The translations under genes were made by a program, and so were the position numbers. 64,000 bases of DNA from Anoplopoma fimbria. Its lineage: Eukaryota; Chordata; Actinopteri; Perciformes; Anoplopomatidae. Location of the stretch: the NCBI RefSeq assembly GCF_027596085.1, contig NC_072453.1:8694448-8758447 (forward strand), in the 5' to 3' direction. The notes under the pieces are model-generated. The model searched no databases and was not told the origin of the DNA. It was given only the letters and a program-made list of their open reading frames with translations. Shown piece by piece: positions 25,001 to 37,349 of this stretch; within the stretch, counting starts at the first letter, position 1, and each line of letters begins with the position of its first letter.

Positions 25001-27854
25001 AAATACGGCTTCCTGTCTAAATGTGTGTTTGCTGTTTGAAGGACTACTTGTGGAGGTTTCGGGAACCACTTGGGCCTCAATAATATCAGTGTCGCACCTC
25101 TCCGAGCCATCTAGGTTTCCTCAAACTGCCCAGTCTACACACAGACCTTTTTCCAGTTCAACCTGAGCGGCTTAAATGGGGCTCTAGAGTCCATCTCTGG
25201 GTCTCAGGAATGTCATTATCTGACTGTGAAGCCCCCCCCCCCTCCAATCTTCAATCCAATCTTCAACCCCCCCCCCCCAAAAAAAAAACCCAGACCATTG
25301 GCAGAGGGATCACTTAAATGATTCTTACGGCCGGGAAAATCCTCCGTCCGCCGCCCTTGTGTGAAAAGATCAAGGATGTTCGGCTTTTATTCTCGGCAGT
25401 GTGGTGGAAGGTACAGAAAAGAGCAGGAAAGGCCAGAAGAATGTCATTCATATGAAACTTTAGGGTTCCATTATGAATGGCTGAGGGCCGCCATAGGGCC
25501 AGGGTCAAAGGCAATTTTGGGCTCAAGCCAAAGAGAAATGTCTCAGAAAGTGACATCCACAGGGACATATGGAGGGAGTAAATTCTACAAAAACATGTAT
25601 GATTATGTGACATGTCCTAGAGTAGGTGTTTAGCCAATGCAAAACCCTTTTTTACGACTCAGATGCATTTTAACATGCTGACTTTAAACAGTATTACCTA
25701 TCACAATGAACAATAAATGCACCGGCCTTTAACTGCACGTGTCAGTGAGAGTTACCTTCATGTGCTGAACCAACACGTTTCATTTCACAAAACAAACTTA
25801 CGGGACTGTCGTCACTGAACAAGCATGTCGGGATGACATTATCCAGTCAAACTCCAGCTATAGGCGGAGAGGTTCAAAGGAGAGTGGTATTTCAAAGCAG
25901 CCAGGGCGAGTTTCTAATCTTCAAACGCTATCAAAGGACAGTGTGCTCTGGTAGGAAATGACAAAGTCCCCCTGGTGCACAGCTATTAGCTGCACTAAAA
26001 CACAGGCCGGGGCAGTTCCTCAAAGGGAGAACGGCAAACGGCCAGAGGCAGACGGATCATTAGGGGACACGTGTGGTGGCGCACACACACACACATGATA
26101 TTTAAAGTCTTCATTACCTGGCTGGACCTGACCTGCGTGGCTTGTTACAGAGGTTAATTATGCGCAGAGAGCCATTTCTCTGACACACAGGGGTCAGTGA
26201 CGGTGATGTGTTGCTCACACCTGTACAGCCTGTATTCAGCCAAAGCCCTCAGGTCAGTGACCGGGTCAACCAAACAACTAATCAGGATGCAGTGAGGGAA
26301 AGGAAGAGAAGAGAGGACGATCATTCAATGTCTCTTCTATTGTAAGGAATTCAGCTTACGCATTTAAAAAAAAAAAAAACAATGCCATAATTTTGCGATC
26401 ACAAAAATCAAACATAAATAATTATGACTTGGTGAAAATATTTGCAGAAATGTACGCTTATTGCTGGCAGAGCTGTACGATTATTGCCAAGATGATAAAA
26501 ACTGTTATTTTGCTCAATATTGAGATTTAATTGATTTTAAGGTCAAAATATTTATTGCACTTTAAATAAACAGAACACTTCTTTTACTCCCATGTTACAT
26601 TCCTGTTAAAGTATAAATCTTTGCATCATAATAAGAGTGTAACTAAGGTTATTTTTCACCTGAATCAGTGCATTTTTGCAGAAACAAGTAAATACAGTAT
26701 ATTAATACTCCTCTACACTGCCGCTGGACTGCAGCAGCAACATTCAAGAAAGTTGCGTGCACAGCGTCATGATTGGTGAAGCCAACACATCTTGATCGCC
26801 CCCTAGTGGCTGGCTGTTAGTTTAGGAAGCGCTTGATTTGCATCGCTGCAGAGTTTTCAATTAGCAGAGAATTTTAAGCGTCACTATCGCAGTCAAATCA
26901 TGATCGCGATTAATATTTGATTAATTGTGCAGCCCTGTAGGGGTAGGTATCTTTTTCGCAATAATTCTAAGTGATACATATAACCGTTGTCTCTACAAAC
27001 ACAAGAAGCCAAAGGTCTGACATTTTATTCAATATTTTTTCTAAAAACAAACAGCCTTACAAGAAAGTTCCCAAAATAAAATGTATTTTTTTTTTTTTTT
27101 GTTAAAATCTGGAATAATCAGGTCAAAGATTGCAAATCTGTCCAGATGTTCGATGCCAGCTTTAAAGTTCGGTACATTTGAGCATGCACCGAAACATATC
27201 GATGTACAAAACCCAGCCTTACACATAAAAACGTCAAAGGAGTTGGTTTCATTAAGAAGACACAAACAGTCTGAGTGCAACATCTGCAGACATGCAAACT
27301 CTGTTAACCGAGTTCAACCCCAACAATCACACCACAGCTTTTTTTCCTTCCAAATTACCCAAGCATGCGAAAGTCAACAGCAATTAGGTGTTTTAACGAC
27401 TTTTAAAAACACACAATGCTGCCACCAAGAAATTCCAGACATACAATGGGAAGATTCCAGACAATCCACTGCGAGTTATGATTTGCATAGGATGCATTAC
27501 TGCTGACAATTCAAGCAGCAGTGCCAACAAGCTGCCCCTAATGAGCGGTGGCCGGGAACAAGGCAGTGTTTGAGCTGTGGTTCATTCACACAGTCGCCCC
27601 AAAAAAGACTCTCATTCACTCTGTCCCTTCAAGACAAACAGATCAGACTCTGGTGTGTCCACTTATGGACAGACCGGGACGCAGAGCTCTCAAGTCTGTC
27701 GTGCATTCGTCAGCTTCTGCAGCTCTCATTCCCTTTCTGACGGGCAGGTTCACAAGTTTACACCCTGTTCAGTTTCCCTCTTCACGTCTGCATACTTGTG
27801 ACTGCAGGGGCTCCTTGTCCCAACTCCACACTTTGTGCAACAGTCTGCAGAGAA

Positions 27855-27885
<31 letters not shown>

Positions 27886-30800
27886 GAAGGGAGGCAGAAA
27901 GAGAACAGGTTGGAACATTTTTCAGGGGTCCTGTCATTTTTTATCTGATCAGCCAGGAGCTGTCCAACTACAAATCAAAAGTGTGCCAAAGCAAAAGGGA
28001 AGACAACAAAACACAGACAGCAGCTTTGCATTCCAGCCTTCCACCAGGAAAAAAAAAGTCCCATCCTCGGGCAAAGCCGGCAACTTTCCTTGGCCCACTT
28101 ACTCTCTTTTGAGTGTCTTTGTCTCTCTGCGGACTCTGCTGTGGGATTTATAAATGATATTCCGACGGCAATGTTCTCGATGCGCACGTCTCTGAAATGC
28201 TCTGCCAGGGCCTCGGTTAGCAGCACGATGTCCTCCGGGCAAATCTGACAAGTTGAGCTGCGGCGTCAACATATAGAGGTAAATTAGAGGTAGATTGGAG
28301 TTTAATGCAAACAGTATTCTCGCAGTCTGTTACCGCAGAAGGTGTTTTTTTCAGGAGCCCGACTCTCACAGACGAGGTGACAGAATGCACTTAGGACTCA
28401 ACGCTTCAGGCACAAACTCAGCATAAGCCGACTTTATTAATTTCTCTTTAATGAAATAAGTTAACTTGTTCAGACAGGGAACACATCATCAATAATCGTA
28501 AAAAAAACCATTGGAATGTGATAGTTTTATCAAATCTGAAGCCGCGATCAAATATGTTAAACCGGGTTTCTACGAGAACATGTTCACATGATTTAACGTT
28601 AAAAAACACTTTGTTTTTCTCTTTCTGTCTGGCTGAATATACCTGTATTCAAAGCCTCCCTTCCCAAAAAAGCCCAGTCTGCTCTGATTGGTCAGCGTTT
28701 CTAATTTCCTGCAACGCCAATGCCGCCATCTTCTTAGCATTGCTGCAGCCAGGGACAAGCAAAGTTTCTGAATTTCAGATGGATTGAGTGTTTTGAAATT
28801 TTCACAGCAGCAAAACCTGTTTTATTATTAAGAAGAATACACAGAAATCCCACTTTCGACAACATAGGTAGCTGTAAAATAGCTGTTAAATAAATGCAGA
28901 GTAACAGGAAATATAATAAAGTTCATATTTAAGAACTCACCTAAACGTTTTCTATTGAAGAGAGATATAAATTTGGATCATTGAATCATTAGAGAATCAG
29001 AACAGAACAAATCCTGGTGATTTTACTCACTTAGAAACCCTAATTCTGCACCCACAAGGTGTAGTTACATGAATACATCATCAGATCCAAGTCTCCTCTT
29101 GACCTGAAAGCAAAAGCCCCAAGACTGTTCCAACTTTCAATTATGTCATTATCCACTAGCAGTTTTCAGCATGTCCGCAATTAAACTCTTTAACAATGTT
29201 TGCCCAGAATGAGCAATACAAACAAAGGCATCCCACCTCTTGCCATTATCTATCTAAGCAATGACCTTGTTGGAAGAAGGAACATACAAGTAGCAACAGA
29301 GCCATGCAGTTCACTCTGCCTTCATACATGCATGCAGGTTTCCATGATTCTTTGAACAGCGCCTGAGGAATAATGCATGAAGGGATGGATTGTGACAGGC
29401 TCTCTAATCCCTCGCTCTTCCTCATACTTTGGGCCACTTCAACACTCCAATTTGTTCTGAACTACAAGCCACTAAAAACTTCAGTCAAAACAACATGGAC
29501 CTAAAACATATTTTCAATTTGGGCCTCTACTTAAGTCCAGTTTGGAGATATTTATACTTTACTGGACTATTTCCAATATCTGTTATGTTATACCTCTACC
29601 CCAATACATTTTAGAAGGATATATTGTACTTTTCACTCAACTGCGTTTATTTAAAAGCTATATTTACGTTTACTGTACAGCTATATGTGCACTTTAATCA
29701 ACTAAACCATCAGCTGCACCACAACCAGCTTCAACACTAAAATGATGCATATATATTCATCTATTATTGATAACATTCACCAATAATATGTACATCTGTT
29801 AATCTGCTTCTCTCGGTACTTTTACTAGTGAAGTACAATAAGTACATTATGCTAATAAGTACTTCTACTTCAATAAAATCTTAAAATTAAGACTTGTAAT
29901 GGACTATTTCAACTTTTTGCTAACTTGTACTTAAGCAAAGGAGCAGAGACTCGGAAGCAAAATGGTATTTAACGTGACTTACGTAAATGTACGTAATGTT
30001 TTTACGTTATGAGCTGGGTGCGCGAGCGTATTGAGGAGTAGAACAACAATATGAAACACTATTTTTACGATAAAATAACTTCACTCCATTAAAATGCGGA
30101 ATGATTAAAGACATAGTAGAACTGTTTTACCAAGCTGTCGTGTCGCATAAATTATAATTTACTTTTAAGATAAAACGTGATATTGGAAGACACCGTGCTA
30201 ACGTTTAATGCTAGCTAACGTTAGCTGTTTTTCCATCTTTCTGGATCCTAAAGTCATATGTTGATTAATGATGTCAGCAGGTCGTTTAAGGAACACCTGC
30301 CACTATTTTGAAGACGTGCTGATTCCTCAAAGATTCTTCTAACGTTATCCAATACATTTAAATTATCGCATTATGATCAAAGATGGCCGCCGGAAGTGAC
30401 ATATGACCTCCTCGATTTTTTTCAAACTGAAGCAAAATATCAATATTTCTTGTAAAACATGAAAATATACAATTATTACAAATAACAGTAACATTATTGA
30501 TAATTGTACCTAATAATCAAAATTAATAATTTTGGAGAACAGTAAATGTTAAGCAGTGTGGCTTTATTGTAAACATCAAATGTAAAAACAATATGAGAAG
30601 CAAATGTTGAGGCTGAGCATCTTCTCAACTATACAAAAGTAATGTAAAACCATTTTGAACCATCACAATGTAACTCAGGTCTTTGCCATGTAATGCTTTT
30701 TTTCAAGACTTGAGGTTAGGACCAGGACCAAAACACTGCAAAAGACCTACACTGGGTTTCCCCGAATAAATGTACTTGTTTTATTCTCTTCTCTTAAAGA

Positions 30801-31685
30801 TGAGCAGCAACTCTGACAAGATATATTGAAGATTACATGATCGTAGAATCTGAGCTGGCACCTGATCATAATGGCTTTGAATAATGAGGGAAAACAAGCC
30901 GGAGATCTTCTTAGATATTTGTACACGGGAGCCTGGTCATGAACTTGTTTCTGTAGGCCATCAGGCCAAAGGCAGTGAGGTCAGGTGTCATGTTCTGCTC
31001 AACAGGTTCAGAGGGTCACCTGGTACTTTTTGTGCCTCTGGACACATGAGTCTGTCACACAAAGAGAAGCCCATCTGTGCACAGACATGTGCTACACACT
31101 GACCCCTGTAATGCAGACCTCCCACAATAACAGCTGCAACAGATTTCTAACAGTACAAGATTCTTTGCTCACGGAAAAAATAAAAACAATCTGCAAGATG
31201 CTGCCACTTTTTCTCACACAGTGTAGTGACGGTTGTATTGCACTGGGAGTGGTTGAGTCAAATGTTTTTGTTGACGGCGTTACAGTCTTGATTGCGTGAA
31301 TTTCCACTCTTCAGCGAGGTGTGTGGTGGAATCCCTTTGTTTCCTCTGCTTCATTTCTGTGGTTTCCAGCGGCCCGTCATACTCTCACATCAGACCTGTT
31401 TAAAAAAACGGAGAAAACCCCCAACCAAGCCGTAAACCCCCCACCCCACCACCCCACCCCAGGCCAGTAGAGGCCCCATACGGACCTGCCCGGGCATGCA
31501 CCTGCCAAGCCCTGCCGCTCGCTGCTGCTCGGCCCCTGCAGCAGATTCCCCCGGCATTCTGCCTTCTGCGGAGGTCTCGGCGTCTGCTGCTCCCTCACTC
31601 GGTTGAGACACGTTGCTCGTGGCTTCCCAGAAATGAGGCAAAGCAGGCAGGATCAGCATGGCTCACATGTGGCCTGCTTGCATGC

Positions 31686-31736
<51 letters not shown>

Positions 31737-34700
31737 TGTTTGCACGATACGCCTTATAGACCCTCAGGGTTAAGACTCTCATTAGCACCTAGCCAAAAAG
31801 ATATCCCCTTTCATCTCATCTGTCCATATGGATCAAGTGAGGCACATCCTTTGCAAACAAAGACAAATAGGCTGGTGGATCCACAGCCTGTAGTCTAAAC
31901 ATTCTATGTCCACCACAAAGTCCCATGTGGTTAGGTAATTGATTCCATCAAAAAAATCCCAAAGCCGGTATCGGAGCGATGGGTAAGCGGTTTAGCCGTC
32001 CTGAGCAGAGCCTTAAATGTAGCAAAGGTTGGCACAGCGGTCTAAACACAGAGATATCTCACTCGGGCAGGAGGGATTTTCCTTTTGAGTGAACTGAGTG
32101 ATGTTGTTGCAGAGCATGTGACAGCCGAGGGTTCAAACTCAAGCTCTGTGTGCAGGGGCATCGCCCACTCCGGTCCGTCTCACGACTGGGAGATTAATGG
32201 GCAGAAACCACGCTAGCAGACAGTGTAATTAAGGGCCCTTAGTCACTCAGTCACCAGACGGAGTGAAGTCAGCAACGCTTGAACTTAGCGATGTTGGCGG
32301 GATGGGGGACCCGGCGGATGAGCTCATGTGGCCGCCTTCGCTTCGGTAAACTTGAGACAAGAACATGGATGAGATTGATGAGCACTATCCAGTTACTGCA
32401 TGGGAACATCAAATCGGGCAAAACAGCATTTTTTAAGTTTGAATTATTGAGTTGAATTTGAAACAAGAGACTTAGTCTTCCTCATGCATAGCAGTGTTTA
32501 AGAGTCTTTGAATAGTTTATGTAACCGTGCTGTCCTTGAGGAGCTGCGAGCGGAAAGGCTTTTCACTCTCAAACATATGAATTGTTTGTTGTGCGTCAGT
32601 GTTTGCGAGGAAGCCAACAACACAAGTGTCTTTTAGCTGATTATGTAATCGTCATATATTCCATTACACCAGCTGTTAAATCAAAACAACTCGCATGTCT
32701 CAGTGTGTAAGCCGTGATACCTTGAAGCCTTTTGTAACAACGTTCACCTGAGATCAAAAACAGTGTTTGGGAGGGAAGGGTGGGGGAAGGTTTTTTGTTT
32801 TTTTTTTGGTAGTAGCCATGTGTAGAAAGCAAAAGTGCCCATGAGCTGGGAACCAAAGGGGGGATTTCTTTTTTTTTCTTCTCCTGTGACTTCAATGGCT
32901 TGACTTTTGTGTTGGGGTGGGGCACGGCGCTGCACTCATCTGTCAGAGTCAGTGGCCGCCACGATTGGGTTGCACCCTGCGGGGGTCCTGAGGTCATCCT
33001 GAGTGGCGCTCTGATCTGATCGGCGTCAATTGTCCCCCCCCCCGTGATCCCGTTGCGGCCTCCAGCGCCACGTTGTCGGACACAGACGCAGCCGACACAT
33101 CTATTGTAGTAGCGATCGCCTCTTGAGAACGCAGCAGCCCTGCACAGAAACAACACGTCTTCGGGGTGATGCGTTGTACGCTCAGATATAAATTAACAAG
33201 AACTTCGAGTCCAACGTCCTTCGGCAAATGCACGACCTTCGGGTTGAAACTGCACAGTTTCGTTTGAGCTTGTCATCACAAAAAGCATGTTAAAACACGG
33301 ACGAAGCAAACATGTTTTCCCTTCTCTCACACACTGTTTTATTTCAAGAGAAATAAAAGCAATTAAAATTAATTACTTGAATTAAACTATAATGGTTTCT
33401 GGCATCACGAGCTGATCTTGGCTGTCTCGTCGTGGTGATTAATCCCTTGCTTGGGCACATCTGCACCAGTCTTCTGGTAAAGGCACATATCTTCAGTTAT
33501 ACTGTTTTTTGGGGGTTTTTATTAACGTCAAGCTGTCAGTCTTATCAAAATTCAGCTACAGATGGAAAACCGCAAATCAGTGATGGGACTGCAGAGGCAG
33601 GTGTTTGATTCTCAGAGAGAGGGGGCTTTTCCCCGAGCAGACAGGTCTTGGTGTGTTATCTGTTAGATCAGCAGATCTGTGTATACTAACAAGTGGAAAC
33701 ACTTTGAAGACTCAGAACTAATAGCTCGTATCCCTGCCCTGAAGTGGGCCTGTAACCCCTCCCCTCCTGGTTGAAAAAAAAGAGACAAAATAAACAGCAG
33801 GCTCTTAGTATAAACTACATTAATCAGATAAGTCAATAAAACACTCCGGTATAAATCACTGTGCTGTCACAGAGCTACGCTTACAGTTAAACCTGAGATT
33901 AATGAATTACAGAAGTGATCTCTCAAAAAGATGGTTGTCTTTCACGGAGGCCTCCCTGAAAAACAACCATCTCTGCTATCGTAGGGGTGAGTTCAAGGAA
34001 GGTACAGACTTCTACTGTGAGGCAAGCAGTCTCACTTCCTACATCCTATGGAATTGTTAAAGCAGTGGGGTTGGGTTTTAAAAGATGAAACCAATACAAA
34101 ATACTTTTCTTGATGTCTTACAATGAGAGATATATATATATACTTGTTTTTCTGCAAAACGATTACATTTCATTTAACTTTTGCTTAGCCCTAAATAAAC
34201 TCATTCTCATTCCAACAGCATCAAATACTAACTTTTTTTCACAACCCTCGGTGTCTGATACCCACGCAAAACACACCCTTTAGCGTCTGTATTAGACGTC
34301 CTGGGCTGTCAAGTAACTACAATTGTCGACGATGTTCGAAACTTGTGTTGAGTTATTTTAAAGTTAGGTCAGTGGTAATTGTGACCTGTTTTCCATACTT
34401 ATGTAACGTAATTTCCCATCTTATTTTAAGTCCAAACATTATGTTTTTCCTAAACCAAACTAAGTGTTTTTGTTTGAATTTACAACGTTAAACCACATGT
34501 TAACTGGGAATGTGCGATGGGCCACCCAGTGCGTCTGACAAAGCGTCAGTATTTGATGAGCTGGAATGAGAATGTGTAGAAAATAAAATCCTCCCAAAAC
34601 AGACTAAATGTTGCTATAAATCAGGAACTATAAATCTGGCCAAAGAATGTACATCCCTCTGGATGAACAAAAAGATAAAGATTATCTTATCTTTTAAAAA

Positions 34701-34974
34701 CAATACTAATTTGTCCAAACATACACATTTTTTTCACTACTTGACAGTTTTGTGCTATGTTTAGCTTGTACCAAAAATGTACTGAAGTTCAACTAATACA
34801 AACCCTAAAAAGCAAAGAATAAGAAATATGATTTTTTAAAAGGTAAGTTAAGTGATGGGCTTGTAGGTGTTTGGTTGTTGTGCTAAACTCTTATCTCCTA
34901 TTGCACCTCTTTGTATACACAATCCGCTGTCATGCTTTACACAGATGCACGGATGTGTTCATGTCCTGACGACG

Positions 34975-35024
<50 letters not shown>

Positions 35025-37272
35025 GTCTCAGGTCCCTGGCCCTTGGGCAGCAGTACTCGTCCCTGGGCTCGCAACCCATCCTGTGCGGCTCCATCCCCGG
35101 CCTGGTGCCCAAGCAGCTGCGCTTCTGCCGCAACTACATAGAGATCATGCCCAGCGTGGCAGAGGGGGTCAAGCTGGGGATCCAGGAGTGCCAGCACCAG
35201 TTCAGGGGCCGGCGGTGGAACTGCACCACCATCAAGGACAACCTGGCCATCTTCGGCCCCGTGCTGGATAAAGGTAAATTAATCTACAGGTGCTTGACTC
35301 ACCATGTACATATCTATCCGAGGCTCAACGTTTAAAATAAATTATGATTCAAACAATCTATGCCAAACTGCTACTGTTTAAAAACTATGTCTGAGGCTAT
35401 TTGCAAGCTGCTACAAAACGTGGCCCCTTAGGCTGAGCACTGCCTGTTCTCTGGGCTTCTGCTGACAAACGCCTAACTGGGGCAATTACAATAATATACA
35501 CCTTTCCTGCTCTGCAGTGAGAAATGGGGAGCAGGTACAAGCACCGACACATTATTCAAATCCATCCGTCCATACCTCCAGTAACGCGTTTGTCTTTGGA
35601 GTTTCTTTTCCCCCAACCATGTTTACACTCTCGTACATGAAAGAGGGTCAGCGCGGAGAAAATCCATCAACCAAACCTGACAAGCGACAGCTGATATACT
35701 GGAAGCATCCATCAGGCGCTTCACACGCAGAATACTAATTGTACGATATTTCCACACAAACTGTGTACTTTTAGAGAAACCTGACAGAGAGGGGGTGGGG
35801 GGGGGCAATAGGCACAGGTGTCCCGACCTTGGAGTCCCTAATTATAAAAGGTAGAGGTTTATGTGTCGTGAGCGGGGCTGGCTGATTGGAGATGAATTAC
35901 CCTGTGTGTCAGAGGGGAAGGAATCCCGGCAGAACTGGGCAGTGTGAGCAGTCCAAGCTCCTCAGTCAAATAAAAGGGAGAGGGGAGGCCAAATGAGATT
36001 ACAGGCAATAGAAAAGGGCCGGGGGGCTCCGCTCAACCCCTACTGTGCATGAAGACCAGTGCGCGCCTCACACAGTCCAGCTCCCACGGACGCCCCATTC
36101 ACACGCCCTTTTGACTCTGTCATGAAAACAGGCTGAAAGGGGATCTCTAACAACCTCAGCCCGGGTGTGCACTTTGAGATGGGGAAGGAAAGGAAGGAAG
36201 GAGGCTAGGATGAGAGTCTCACTTTGGGAGTGATGAATGGAAAAGTTGGGAGTTAAGGAAGGATGAGCTACCAACCAGCAGACCGAGCCACCTTAAGCTG
36301 TGCGTTGGCGTTGGCGTCGCTGTCGGTGGACGCCTGGAGGAAGTGGGGGGTTGAGGTCCCGTGGTGGTGTATGGGATTTCAGCTCAGGGTGTTGGGCGGA
36401 GGGGTGGCTGGAGAGAGGGAGAGACAGGGGGTGGTGGAGGGGGTTAGGGAGTTTAGGGAATGCCAGCTCCGGGCAGAGCGGGGCTGTGGGGGCGCGAGTC
36501 GCTGGGCCCTTTGTGCGGATAATACAGTGTGACACAAGGGAAACAAAGGCGGATTGATGGGCCCAGCAGGTAGCAGAAGCAGCGCTAGCCATGGCTAACA
36601 GCCAGAGCTCCAGGGGCCCAGGGCTCACAGGCCCCCGTTGTGGAGGGCCCGGCTAGGCCTGCCAGGGCGAGCAGGGATGCCCGAAACCTGAGGACGGAGT
36701 GTCATCCAATCATACGCTGGGGATTTAGAGCAAAACTGTATCCTTTTACGGGGAATGAACGGTGAAAATACAGTTTTTATAGAGACACAGTTTCATTGTT
36801 TGGATCAGATATATGTAAAATAACACATGGGTTCAGTTTGTATTGGTATTTTGCAAATATTACTGAATATATTTGTGTATTTCAGCATCTGCATTACATT
36901 TTCACAACACAAAAAAACATATGAAATGATCCATGTGATATTTCACCCTGTACAGTATTAGCATGCATAATGTCAGAAAAAAAAAAAATCGTATTAGCCC
37001 TAAAGGCAAAAAACCACGATATTTTGTTGTTTTGCAACTTTGCTTGCAGATGCTTTCAGAGTGGGAAAATACGACCGGCCTCCAGCCAAACATCGGTAAA
37101 CTGTGTTTGTGGCTTGTTAACTTGATTCTGATCGAGTCTCGAAAGCCTCATTGGCAGCAGAAAAGCTTGAGGAATTTCTGGCTTTAGTAGCCGCTGTGGT
37201 CCGCAAAAATATGGGTTTAATTCTCTGGTCGTGTTCGTACAAATTTCAAAACTCAGATCACGTAGTAGTTGC

Positions 37273-37349
<77 letters not shown>

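Larger units (their letters stand above)
21937..35031 (+). other. wnt3 intron 1
   Basis: 13.1-kb intron, GTGAGT to CAG. It holds a (GA)n array, a hAT-like repeat (26469-26936), a teleost repeat (29480-29955), a YY1/ETS composite motif (30380-30399), a (TG)n array and a tRNA-like SINE relic (31990-32230). Repeat-poor parts at about 22.9-24.4, 24.99-26.3 and 31.9-33.2 kb are candidates for conserved enhancers; I see no exon in them. Confidence 0.75.

Noticed and set aside
27548..28153. 201-codon open frame in wnt3 intron 1
   Set aside because: Contains a GA repeat read as Arg-Glu; otherwise unlike any family I know.
32030..32140. Functional tRNA gene from A and B box matches
   Set aside because: The boxes are 100 bp apart and no cloverleaf or acceptor stem is visible.
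34981..35021. Possible CRISPR-like or other ordered array from tandem repeats
   Set aside because: All tandem arrays here are simple dinucleotide or minisatellite repeats without spacers, in a vertebrate genome.
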